From a virus: 21,110 nt of DNA. The stretch is from positions 1 to 21,110 of IMG/VR virus record IMGVR_UViG_3300009537_000211, one strand, 5' to 3'. The translations under genes were made by a program, and so were the position numbers. This document shows positions 5,318-13,294 of this stretch, one piece after another (the first letter of the stretch is position 1; every line of letters starts with the position of its first letter). The notes beneath the pieces are model-generated. The model ran no database searches. It was not told the origin of the DNA and saw only the letters and a list, made by a program, of their open reading frames with translations.

Positions 5318-8300
5318 ATGGCCGCAATAGTTGACACAGACATTTCGATTAACGCCAGTGGCGATATACGCTGGACTGGTGCTGCAACTACCAATCGTCA
5401 TACTGTTCTAGAGTTTATCCAATGGCTCATGGACAAGCAAGATGACGAACAAGCAGCAGGTGATGATCTACTCGATATTACCGTTGACACTCCATTTGAC
5501 CGATCAACTGACCAGATTGTAACCTTAAACAGTCCGTTTAATATTGATGATACATTTGCCACTCATCTTTATGATGGCTCAGTCTCTCAGACAGAGCCTA
5601 TTGTAGGCGGTGAAACTCTTTATTCTGGTATCCGAATCATTGGTCCAGTAGTAGCTTCAACAGAGTATATGATTATTCAAGACGGTAAGGTTTTACCATC
5701 GTTTTGGGGAACCGGTATTAACCCTGAAGTTGCGCCTTCATTGGTTTTCTCTCGCCACTTAGTAAAATCTAAAGTTGCTGGGGTACAGATTGACGGACAA
5801 AGAATTACGGTTTTAGCGAGAGAGCTTGGAGATCAGTTTAGAAGGTTCCCTGCTACGCTAGGTACTGGTAATAGCGTGGCTGCTATTGGTAATGGCGCTG
5901 ATATTTTCAACACCACTTCTGATGCAACTATTGCCGGCTGGACAACTATTTCAAACACTGAAGGCTTTCAAGAACTTAATATTGATGGAACAGGCGCTGC
6001 CGGACAAGAGTTCTACTCTCAGTGGAATAAAGGCGATCAGTCAATTAATGAAACCTATGAGAGGTCAAAGTGGATTACACAGCGATCTCATACCGCAGAT
6101 GCTACTGGAGGAACACCAACAGGTGCAGACTTTGTAATCGATAACGCTACAATTGTTGGGCAGGCTCAGACATTCATTCCATTATCCGGAACTGAGTGGT
6201 TAACTGAGATTCGTGCAAAGATTAAGATTTTAGCAGGTGCTCCTACTGGTCCTATTTTTTGTGAACTATGGGATTCTGATGATACAGGCAGCCAGCTTTC
6301 AAAACCAGTTGGCGGTATCCTTGCACGTTCTGAAGATGTTTTAGCAAGTTCTATTACTTCTACTTATGAAGAAGTTATTTTCAGATTTAACAGAATTAAT
6401 CCTGCAACTGGTGTAGATCAAGGCGCTAGTCTTGCATTAGCTAATGCTGAGTATTGTGCAGTTTTTAGGCATCCGACAGGAACAGCAGGTGCAAACTTCT
6501 CATTAGAAGGTGCGTCTACAGATCAAGATAGCACTATGAACCAAGCAGACGATACTGGGGCAGTTTGGACAGCATCGGCTACTGACGATATTAATATTAC
6601 TGTTAAGTCGTCTCCTCCGATCCATGGCGTTCCCGGTGAAGTTTTCCAAGGTATTAATATTGAAGTTGGTTTTGATGCTGAGCCAGCAGCACAGCTCTCA
6701 GAAAACGATGTTGTTACGTGGGGAACTCTGGTAACATACGATAATCTTGATAGCGGTGCGTTCCTCCCTGGAGAATATGTCGTTTTCAATACTCCTTCCG
6801 ATGCTTATACAGGTAACGGTACAACTGATTTAGATTTCGCCACTGGACCTGATACTATTACTAGAGCTACTGGTTCTTGGATTACAGACAATTATGTTGT
6901 GAACGACCGTATTCATGTTACAGGTTCGGCATCGAATGAGGGCATTAAGACAGTAACTGCTGTTACAGCCCTTGTTCTTACTGTAGCCGAGACACTAACG
7001 GGAGAGCTAAATGTAGCAGCAACAGTTGAAAGACTTTCTGCTATTGTTAGCGGAGGAATAGTACTATACGATGACGGAGTAGATGAACTTCTCGTATCGC
7101 TAGATAGCCCTGGTGCCTCTGTTATTGTAGATAATGATATTATTTCTACAGTTAGAGGAAGCGCTGAAACATCTTGTAAGATTAATACTACCATTACTGA
7201 TGAGGATAAAGGTGGCGGTACAGGTATTATCTTAGCAAAAGACGATAATGGGACAACTGGAGAGCTTTATCTGCAAGTTCTTTCTGGAGTTGATCCTGTT
7301 AATAACACCAGGATTCGTAAGGACGACCTCTCAGGCGATCCTCTTCTCGATTATGTCGATGCAACGACAGTATTGAATACAAAAACAATTTCTCCAGAAT
7401 ATTTAGGTACTTCAACAGGTTCTAATATTATTGGAGCTTATGGTATTGGTTTTGAGACATTAGATGTAGGAGCAAGTGACCGGTTTACTTCACTAGATGA
7501 TGCTTCTAGGATTCCGCCTAACAATGTGAAATTTACAGTTTCTGGACTAGTTGCCGGAGAAGATCGTGTTCTTGTTGGTCCCCGTACTGGAACAGTCCTT
7601 GATACAGGACAGTGGCTTGTCAGTACTGCATTAACTACTAATGCAGAAACAGCCCTTGTAGTCTCAACAGGCACCGATACTGTACCCTTCCCGGATGCAG
7701 AAGAGAACTGGCCTGATACTGGCATAGGAACTGGTGTTAATGACAATGCTCGTTTACGTATTCAAAGAGATGATGGTATTTTTAAACGTGTTCCTTATGA
7801 TAGCCATGATGGAACTGACACTTTCACTCTTGGAACGCCTGTTAGTGCGGCAGTACAAATTAATGTTGTAGCCTCAGCAGGAACATTTACACGTGTATCT
7901 GGAGACTTTTTAGCAGATGGCTTTGAGAACGGATGCCGATTTACTGGCTCTGGCTTTACTAATGGAGGTAATAATGCAGCCTTCACTGCTAAAACTGTAA
8001 CAGCAACTGTAATTACTGTTGTTGATAATACTGGTATGGTTGATGAAACAGGATCTGGCGATGAAGTACTAACTTCAAATGGTTGGGATTTCTCAACAGC
8101 AACTGCTGGTATGGATAATGCTGCTTCTGGTAAGGAAGCCTTCTTAGCTTTTATTGATGTACTTGCTGATGCTACTACAGAAACATTTACTGGAGTGCAT
8201 ACTACAGGTAATGATCGTGCCTTGTTCGTTAGAGTTCGTGATGGCGGTACAGCAGGAGATGGCAAACCTACTAAGACCTTTGAAGCTAATGCTGCTCAGT

Positions 8301-8350
8301 TCCTAAGTACTCCTCAGACAATTGCAGCAATTAGAAACAGCGATGCGTAA
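5318..8350 (+). CDS. Large multi-domain virion structural protein (1010 residues)
   Basis: The N-terminal 250 residues (containing GDIRWTGAAT, DDLLDIT, FNIDDTFATHLYDGS, VLARELGD and NTEGFQELN) match a structural protein I remember from many uncultured marine phages. In those relatives a segment like ERAKW..R runs almost directly into H/Y-GM.GE.FRGI. Here the two parts (ERSKWITQR near 248-256 and IHGVPGEVFQGI near 436-446) are separated by about 180 residues with beta-sandwich character: AQTFIPLSG..WLTEIRAKI, FCELWDSD, YEEVIFRF. That looks like an inserted carbohydrate-binding-like domain. Two copies of a roughly 50-60-residue module (TITRATGSW... at about 511-570 and TFTRVSGDF... at about 854-915) flank the C-terminal half. 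The tail ends with TIAAIRNSDA. A tail, neck or fibre role is likely. The stop overlaps the next ATG (TAATG). Confidence 0.8.
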   Translation: MAAIVDTDISINASGDIRWTGAATTNRHTVLEFIQWLMDKQDDEQAAGDDLLDITVDTPFDRSTDQIVTLNSPFNIDDTFATHLYDGSVSQTEPIVGGETLYSGIRIIGPVVASTEYMIIQDGKVLPSFWGTGINPEVAPSLVFSRHLVKSKVAGVQIDGQRITVLARELGDQFRRFPATLGTGNSVAAIGNGADIFNTTSDATIAGWTTISNTEGFQELNIDGTGAAGQEFYSQWNKGDQSINETYERSKWITQRSHTADATGGTPTGADFVIDNATIVGQAQTFIPLSGTEWLTEIRAKIKILAGAPTGPIFCELWDSDDTGSQLSKPVGGILARSEDVLASSITSTYEEVIFRFNRINPATGVDQGASLALANAEYCAVFRHPTGTAGANFSLEGASTDQDSTMNQADDTGAVWTASATDDINITVKSSPPIHGVPGEVFQGINIEVGFDAEPAAQLSENDVVTWGTLVTYDNLDSGAFLPGEYVVFNTPSDAYTGNGTTDLDFATGPDTITRATGSWITDNYVVNDRIHVTGSASNEGIKTVTAVTALVLTVAETLTGELNVAATVERLSAIVSGGIVLYDDGVDELLVSLDSPGASVIVDNDIISTVRGSAETSCKINTTITDEDKGGGTGIILAKDDNGTTGELYLQVLSGVDPVNNTRIRKDDLSGDPLLDYVDATTVLNTKTISPEYLGTSTGSNIIGAYGIGFETLDVGASDRFTSLDDASRIPPNNVKFTVSGLVAGEDRVLVGPRTGTVLDTGQWLVSTALTTNAETALVVSTGTDTVPFPDAEENWPDTGIGTGVNDNARLRIQRDDGIFKRVPYDSHDGTDTFTLGTPVSAAVQINVVASAGTFTRVSGDFLADGFENGCRFTGSGFTNGGNNAAFTAKTVTATVITVVDNTGMVDETGSGDEVLTSNGWDFSTATAGMDNAASGKEAFLAFIDVLADATTETFTGVHTTGNDRALFVRVRDGGTAGDGKPTKTFEANAAQFLSTPQTIAAIRNSDA

Positions 8351-8766
8351 TGATTACTGTTATCGGAATGTGGGAGCCTGGATACTCTGCTGAACAGACA
8401 TTCTTTGAGGATACTGTTTGGAAGCAAGTAATTAATGCTTATAATGTAGACCGTTTTGTTATGGTAGCAGAACAAGATACTAGAATTGCTAATCTCTCCG
8501 TACCAGAACAGTTTAATACAATGGAAGAGGCATTAGCAAGTTCTACAGGCAATCGTGTATTTCTTACTTTTTCCGAAATAGGTGCAACTTCATTAAGGGA
8601 TTTTATCCATCCTGAAAATGCAATTTATATTTTTGGCCGTCCCGGTGATAATTTACAAAGATATATAACAGATAATGATTATAGAGTACATATAGTTACG
8701 CCGTCTAATATTGATATGCTTGCTTGCTCCTGTATATCAGCAGTTCTTTATGCTAGATCTATATAA
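8350..8766 (+). CDS. Possible SPOUT-fold protein in the virion operon
   Basis: This 138-residue protein has an N-terminal half (MITVIGMWEPGYSAEQTFFE...) of alpha/beta type. Its C-terminal half resembles the knotted core of SPOUT RNA methyltransferases: a strand with AIYIFGRPGDNL (compare the FG.EG.GL loop), then RVHIVTPSNIDMLACSCISAVLYA (compare IP....SLN...A..I.LY). The usual Arg and Asn residues of active TrmH-type enzymes are not clearly present, so it may be a non-catalytic derivative. It is coupled on both sides by TAATG junctions to the 1010-residue and 634-residue structural genes. From memory, similar small genes follow this structural gene in other marine phages. The fold assignment is pattern-based and uncertain. 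Alternatives are a modification enzyme for host RNA or a structural adaptor. Confidence 0.6.
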   Translation: MITVIGMWEPGYSAEQTFFEDTVWKQVINAYNVDRFVMVAEQDTRIANLSVPEQFNTMEEALASSTGNRVFLTFSEIGATSLRDFIHPENAIYIFGRPGDNLQRYITDNDYRVHIVTPSNIDMLACSCISAVLYARSI

Positions 8767-10670
8767 TGAGTGTTGATCTAAGAACAGAATTAAATGACTG
8801 TGATGATGCTACTGGCTTCACTGATAGCAATAAGGCTCCAGGGCTTAATGCTACAGTTGGTCAGAGGTATGAAGGGTCAGGAGCTATCGAGACTCAGCAT
8901 ACAAATTCTAATAATGAACTTGATACTACTCAAACAAGTGGAGGTGGAGGAACATTTTCCTTAAACCTTTCAGATTCTACTTGCTATCTTTTACTTAAAG
9001 ACAATCTAGTAAGCTCAGCAGCAAACGGAGGTGTTCAGTTTGTTCTTGGAGATGGAACAGATAAAATAGGTTTTGATATTGCAGGAAATGATGCACCAGG
9101 AATGGATATCCCTCCTTACTATCGTGCATTTAAATTAGATGTTTCTAATTTACCTTCTGGTTCAAATGTCACCTATACAGGAATAGAGGCTAACTTAACT
9201 CTTACAGCTATTACTGCTATGGGAGTTGGCACACTCCATCTTGCTAAAGCAGTTGGTAATGTGGCAAATATTTTCTGTGATGCAATTTCCTATATAGCAA
9301 ATGATTCTTATGCTTTGCGTATTAACGGAGGAACTGTTGGTACGCCAGAGACAATGGCAGATGTGCAAAGCGATGACGCATCAGGACTTTTTACCGGTAT
9401 TGCGTTCGGAGGACTAGTTGCAAACCCATTAGGGAAACAGTATGTATTTTTCGGCCCTACAGAATGGGGAGAGCCTTCTGCCACAGCAGATCACCATTTT
9501 TCTGCTAATGGTGAACAGTGGTTTTGGATGGGAGATAATGCAGGTGGACATTCAGTAGGAGCCACTCATTTCCCCTTCCGTGTTATAGGAAATTCAACTG
9601 ATACTGCAAGTTGGAAGATAAGTAATACATCTATTGTTAATACTGGAACACGAGCACAGTTCGATATGTCCAGTACTAATGTTGAAACGCTTGAAGTAGA
9701 TGCATGCTCTTTCACTGGACTTGATACTATATCTGCTCCTCTTGTTGGCGGTACTAGTCGGTTTTGTACTAATACAATATTTTCTGATTGCGGTGCAGTA
9801 ACCCATAACGGCGCAAATATGTCGGGATCTAGTGTTTTATTATCTAATGTTGCTACAGATGATGGTGCTTTGTTTTACGACCAAACTACAGATCCTGATG
9901 GAGTAATGGACAATATGAAGTTCTCCAAAGGGGCAAATGCTCATCACGCTATTCGTTTCGGAACTAGTGTACCGGCTGAACTAACCCTTCGTGGATGTAC
10001 TTTTACGGGTTTCGGATCGACTGATGATGCTAATGATTCAGTATTTCGTTTTGATGATATTGGCGGAAGTATAACGCTTAACTTAGTAGATTGTACTACA
10101 GATGGGGCATTTAGTGTAGACGATGCTGCCGGTGTTACAGTTACAGTAGTTATCGATCCGGTAACAACTCTTGTTAATGTAAAGGATAATAAAGGCAATA
10201 ATCTAATTAATGCAAGAGTACTGGTAGAGGCTTCTGACGATACTGGAGATTTTCCGTTTGAAGAAACAGTTGGTCAAATAGTAAGATCCGGTGCAACTGC
10301 TACAGTAACACATACAGGACATAATTTAAAAACTAACGATATAGCAGTAATACGCGGTGCCGGTGAACAGGAATATAATGGCCCGTTTGCTATTACAAAG
10401 ATCGATAACGATTCTTATTCCTATACTGTAACAGGTACTCCTTCTACCCCGGCTTCTGGAACAATAATATCATCTGGAGGCGCAATTTCAGGGCTTACAA
10501 ATGGAAGTGGGAATATATCTTCATCACGCACTTTTACACTTAGCCAACCTGTTAAAGGAACAGTAAGAAAATCTACAGGTACTCCTAGGTTTAAGAATTT
10601 CTTACTTGGAGGAGTAATTAATAACGCTGACGGGTTGACAATTAATGTAAGGATGGTTAAAGATGAATAA
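8766..10670 (+). CDS. Beta-rich tail fibre or spike-like protein (634 residues)
   Basis: The N-terminus (MSVDLRTELNDCDDATGF) is followed by Gly/Thr-rich strands. Residues about 278-498 show short repeating strand-turn units with N, D, C and G at turns (NTSIVNTGT, LEVDACSFTGLD, CTNTIFSDCGAV, LTLRGCTFTGFG). This pattern is typical of right-handed parallel beta-helix proteins. Residues about 500-565 form a separate module (VRSGATATVTHTGHNL, AGEQEYNGPF, YSYTVTG.P). From memory the same module appears in many phage structural proteins. The C-terminus is basic and beta-rich. Beta-helices in tail spikes often bind or cleave host polysaccharide, but no catalytic residues are identifiable. It couples with the previous gene (TAATG) and overlaps the next by 8 nt (ATGAATAA). 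Confidence 0.72.
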   Translation: MSVDLRTELNDCDDATGFTDSNKAPGLNATVGQRYEGSGAIETQHTNSNNELDTTQTSGGGGTFSLNLSDSTCYLLLKDNLVSSAANGGVQFVLGDGTDKIGFDIAGNDAPGMDIPPYYRAFKLDVSNLPSGSNVTYTGIEANLTLTAITAMGVGTLHLAKAVGNVANIFCDAISYIANDSYALRINGGTVGTPETMADVQSDDASGLFTGIAFGGLVANPLGKQYVFFGPTEWGEPSATADHHFSANGEQWFWMGDNAGGHSVGATHFPFRVIGNSTDTASWKISNTSIVNTGTRAQFDMSSTNVETLEVDACSFTGLDTISAPLVGGTSRFCTNTIFSDCGAVTHNGANMSGSSVLLSNVATDDGALFYDQTTDPDGVMDNMKFSKGANAHHAIRFGTSVPAELTLRGCTFTGFGSTDDANDSVFRFDDIGGSITLNLVDCTTDGAFSVDDAAGVTVTVVIDPVTTLVNVKDNKGNNLINARVLVEASDDTGDFPFEETVGQIVRSGATATVTHTGHNLKTNDIAVIRGAGEQEYNGPFAITKIDNDSYSYTVTGTPSTPASGTIISSGGAISGLTNGSGNISSSRTFTLSQPVKGTVRKSTGTPRFKNFLLGGVINNADGLTINVRMVKDE

Positions 10671-11052
10671 CGTACTGTCTGAAAAAGATGATTTTATAGC
10701 AGAAGGTTTTTATAAGATTGATGAAAACCTTATTACTAAACGACCTCCTAAAATTAAATGGGGGATGAAATATACAAATAAAAGTGCTAATGAAAAGATT
10801 AAGTACCTTGAAAAGTTAGCATCTTCAATGAATCATGCAGCTTATTTAGTACAAGAAGAAAGAAATGAATTAGGCATTCTTTGCGAGAAAAAAGAACGGC
10901 AAATTGAAAGTATGGCAAAATCTCTATGTGATAATAACACTATGATACAACAAGAGATTACTCGAATGAACTCAGACAGACAGTACTATAACAAGCAAAT
11001 TGCTTTATTAAATGCTAAACTAGGAGAGTTTAAAGGTGGCAATAAGTATTGA
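10663..11052 (+). CDS. Small coiled-coil protein
   Basis: This 129-residue charged helical protein has an N-terminal tail that is probably flexible (1-40, containing KRPPKIKWGMKYTNK). It is followed by long helical segments with heptad character (NEKIKYLEKLASSMNHA, then LGILCEKKERQIESMAK, then MNSDRQYYNKQIALLNAKLG). It overlaps the preceding fibre gene by 8 nt and the next gene by 17 nt, so it is tightly embedded in the operon. A role as fibre chaperone or trimerisation factor is suggested only by position and shape. It has no membrane segment and no catalytic motif. Confidence 0.7.
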   Translation: MNNVLSEKDDFIAEGFYKIDENLITKRPPKIKWGMKYTNKSANEKIKYLEKLASSMNHAAYLVQEERNELGILCEKKERQIESMAKSLCDNNTMIQQEITRMNSDRQYYNKQIALLNAKLGEFKGGNKY

Positions 11053-11611
11053 TTGGAATACTGCTGCATTCTCTATTCCACAAGCAGATCTCACTCCAGT
11101 TACTGGAACACTCTACGAATTAAGTACAGAAACTGTTTTTAGAGCAGGTGTTAATGAGATCATGGCAAGTGAAGAGGGTATTGTTTTTACCGATCCATTA
11201 ATCCATAATACAGAAGTAACAGTATCTGGAACAACATTTGCTCGTACTATTGAAGTTACTAACGGATATTCAGTTACATTTACTCCAGACAGTCAATGGT
11301 CTGTCAGGCTAGTAGACTCTAATAATAACTTATTTGATGTTGAGAATGGAATTTTAAATCAAAATCAAGTTCAGGTTATTGCCCAAAACTCAGGTGGCTT
11401 GATAAAAGGAGATATTTCCGAACAAGTTGTCGAGGGAAGTAGAACAGTTCAACAGGCTCTACGTATCATACTTTCTGCTTTGGCCGGTAAACTTTCAGGG
11501 GCTGATACTACTACAGTTAAAATTAGAGATACAGGGGATACTAAAGATAGAATTACTGCTACGGTAGATAGTAAGGGAAATAGAACGGCTGTTATATTGG
11601 ATGACACTTAA
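11036..11611 (+). CDS. Beta-rich virion protein with GTG start (191 residues)
   Basis: The start is GTG at 11036 (MAISIDWNTAAF), with TAGGAGAG (11021-11028) 7 nt upstream, inside the 3' end of the previous gene. Residues 1-125 alternate hydrophobics as in a beta-sandwich (VFRAGVNEIMASEEGIVF, TEVTVSGTTFARTIEV). The C-terminus (about 130-191: SRTVQQALRIILSALAGKL, then DTKDRITATVDSKGNRTAV) is a short helix followed by a beta-hairpin. From memory this ending occurs in many tailed-phage structural proteins of otherwise differing N-termini. It probably belongs to the tail or baseplate appendage set. The exact role is unknown. Its stop overlaps a micro-ORF through TAATG. Confidence 0.72.
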   Translation: MAISIDWNTAAFSIPQADLTPVTGTLYELSTETVFRAGVNEIMASEEGIVFTDPLIHNTEVTVSGTTFARTIEVTNGYSVTFTPDSQWSVRLVDSNNNLFDVENGILNQNQVQVIAQNSGGLIKGDISEQVVEGSRTVQQALRIILSALAGKLSGADTTTVKIRDTGDTKDRITATVDSKGNRTAVILDDT

Positions 11612-11736
11612 TGTTTCCGAAAATATACTTTACTTCTAATTATTTCAGCCCTAATTATTTCCCCCCGCTGCTAACTGTAGTACTTACAAAAATCAACACT
11701 GCATTTTTTAGATATAGAAAAATGCGTGGTGTTTAA
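11611..11736 (+). CDS. 41-residue YF/P-rich micro-ORF
   Basis: An ATG overlapping the previous stop (TAATG) opens a 41-residue frame starting MFPKIYFTSNYFSPNYFPPL. It continues LTVVLTKINTAFFRYRKMRGV. The aromatic/proline spacing, YF..NYFSPNYFPP, is the kind of motif I remember from other small phage proteins located between virion genes, where Y-F/W-x-P-x-Y-F-P-P recurs. That makes a real gene more likely than its size suggests. There is no separate SD, so translation would depend on coupling. The function is unknown. A short virion or membrane peptide is possible. Confidence 0.5.
   Translation: MFPKIYFTSNYFSPNYFPPLLTVVLTKINTAFFRYRKMRGV
11695..11733 (+). other. Imperfect hairpin before the glycine-rich gene
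   Basis: AACAC-T-GCATTTTT (11695-11708) pairs with AAAAATGC-GTG-GTGTT (11718-11733), 13 base pairs with a 1/3-nt internal loop and a 9-nt terminal loop. There is no T-run afterwards, so termination is unlikely. It lies at the 3' end of the micro-ORF, 25 nt before the next start, and may be a processing or translation-control element. Confidence 0.45.
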
Positions 11737-11758
11737 CAGAATAATAAAGGAATAAATT

Positions 11759-13291
11759 ATGGCAAGTCCTACTGTTTATAAAGATCAACGATATCTTATG
11801 TCGCCTCATTATGCGACTTCGTATGATCTTACTGTTGGCAATGCGCCAACATTCGATTTAGCTGCAAGTAAGTTAAAGATTGGTGGCACAGTTGTTTCCT
11901 CTACTGCTGCCGAGCTTAACTACTTAGATATAACTACACTTGGTACAGGCGCTGCAAGCAAAGCAGTTGTGCTAGATACAGGTGACGACTATACATGGCC
12001 CGCAACAGGCGTTCTCACAGTTTCGCTTCTTGTTGCTAATGCCGATCCCGGCTCCTTTACTGGCCTTGCAGGCTCTTCTGGGGCAGGTGGTGCTGTTAAT
12101 ATTGTAGGCGGTGTTGGTGACAGCGGTGCCGGTGGCGCAGTTGCTCTAACAGGTGGCGCAGGCGATACTACTGCATCTCTTGGTGGCGCAGCTACTGTTA
12201 CCGCAGGTGCTGGTGCTTCAACTGCTGCCGGTGGTGTTGCCTCTTTAATCGGTGGCGCATCAGGCGGTGGTGCTACTGGCGCAGGCGGTGCTGCTGCTGT
12301 TACAGGCGGTGCTGCTGCATCTACTAATGATGCTGGCGGTGCTGCTCAGACTACAGGTGGCGCAGGTGCTGGTACAGGTGCTGGTGGTGCATTTACCGCT
12401 GCTGGTGGTGCAGGTGGTGCTACAGGAACTGGTGGTGCTGCTACTGTCACTTCTGGTGCAGGTGGTGCTACTTCTGGCGCATCGGGAACAGTTACCTTTG
12501 CATCTGGTGTAACCTCTGCTGCTACTACAGGTACTGCTAACAATACTGGCGCAGTTACTTTTACTACTGGTGCTCCTGGAACAGCTACTACAGGTACTGC
12601 TGGTAACTCTGGTACTCTTACGATCTCTACTGCCGCTGGTGGTGAGGCCTCTGGAGCAGCAGGTACAGGTGGCGATGCTGGGGCTCTTAATATTACTGGT
12701 GGTGTTGGTGGTGCTTCAACTGCTGATGGTGGCGCTGATGACGAAGTTGCTGGTATTGGTGGTGACATTCTTATTACTGCTGGTGCTGGCGGAGCACTTC
12801 ACGCTTCCGCATCGACAGTTAGTACAGCCCGTGGTGGTAATATTACACTAACTCCGGGTGTCGCTGGTGCTGCTGCTTCTGGTACTCTTGCAGATGACGG
12901 TACGATTAAGCTAATGCGTACTGCATCTCTTCCTGTTCTAACACATCAGCCAGCTTCTCAAACTGCAACCGATACTGCTACACTAACAGTAGCACAATTA
13001 CTTGGCGGTATTTTAGAAGTTACTCCTACTGCTGCTGCTGCGCTTACTATGCCAACAGGTACTGCTTTAACAGCAGCATTTACTGGGCTAGTTGCTGGTG
13101 ACAGCTTTGATCTATCTGTTATCAACCTATCAGCAGGTGCTACTAATATTATTACTTGGACAGCAAGTGTTGATATTACTTTAGTTGGTGATGGACGTAT
13201 TGAAGAAAACGATACTGAGAGCCCTTCATCCGCTATGTTTAGGTTAAAGTGGGTTTCAGGTAATACTTGGATTTGCTACCGTATAGCATAG
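11759..13291 (+). CDS. Glycine-repeat tail fibre or adhesin-like protein (510 residues)
   Basis: Residues 1-100 contain a motif frequent in phage fibre proteins: KLKIGGTVVSSTAAELNYLD. It is followed by GTGAASKAVVLDTGDDY. Residues about 103-375 are a long repeat of Gly, Ala, Thr and Ser, with units such as GGAATVTAGAG, TGGAGAGTGAGGA and ITGGVGG. This could fold as a polyglycine sheet or beta-solenoid like known Gly-rich fibre adhesins. Residues about 390-510 form a beta-rich C-terminal head ending WICYRIA. Gly is coded mostly by GGT/GGC, whereas terL next door favours GGA, consistent with high expression and/or repeat expansion. The SD AAAGGA sits 8 nt upstream. Host binding is the likely role, with repeat tracts giving variable specificity. 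Other-strand and other-frame ORFs here are shadows. Confidence 0.75.
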   Translation: MASPTVYKDQRYLMSPHYATSYDLTVGNAPTFDLAASKLKIGGTVVSSTAAELNYLDITTLGTGAASKAVVLDTGDDYTWPATGVLTVSLLVANADPGSFTGLAGSSGAGGAVNIVGGVGDSGAGGAVALTGGAGDTTASLGGAATVTAGAGASTAAGGVASLIGGASGGGATGAGGAAAVTGGAAASTNDAGGAAQTTGGAGAGTGAGGAFTAAGGAGGATGTGGAATVTSGAGGATSGASGTVTFASGVTSAATTGTANNTGAVTFTTGAPGTATTGTAGNSGTLTISTAAGGEASGAAGTGGDAGALNITGGVGGASTADGGADDEVAGIGGDILITAGAGGALHASASTVSTARGGNITLTPGVAGAAASGTLADDGTIKLMRTASLPVLTHQPASQTATDTATLTVAQLLGGILEVTPTAAAALTMPTGTALTAAFTGLVAGDSFDLSVINLSAGATNIITWTASVDITLVGDGRIEENDTESPSSAMFRLKWVSGNTWICYRIA

Positions 13292-13294
13292 CCT

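Noticed and set aside
12252-12851. Leu/Val-rich and Pro/Ala-rich frames over the glycine-repeat gene
   Set aside because: Shifted or antisense readings of GGT/GCT repeats keep open by composition only. The in-frame product has a motif-bearing N-terminus and head.
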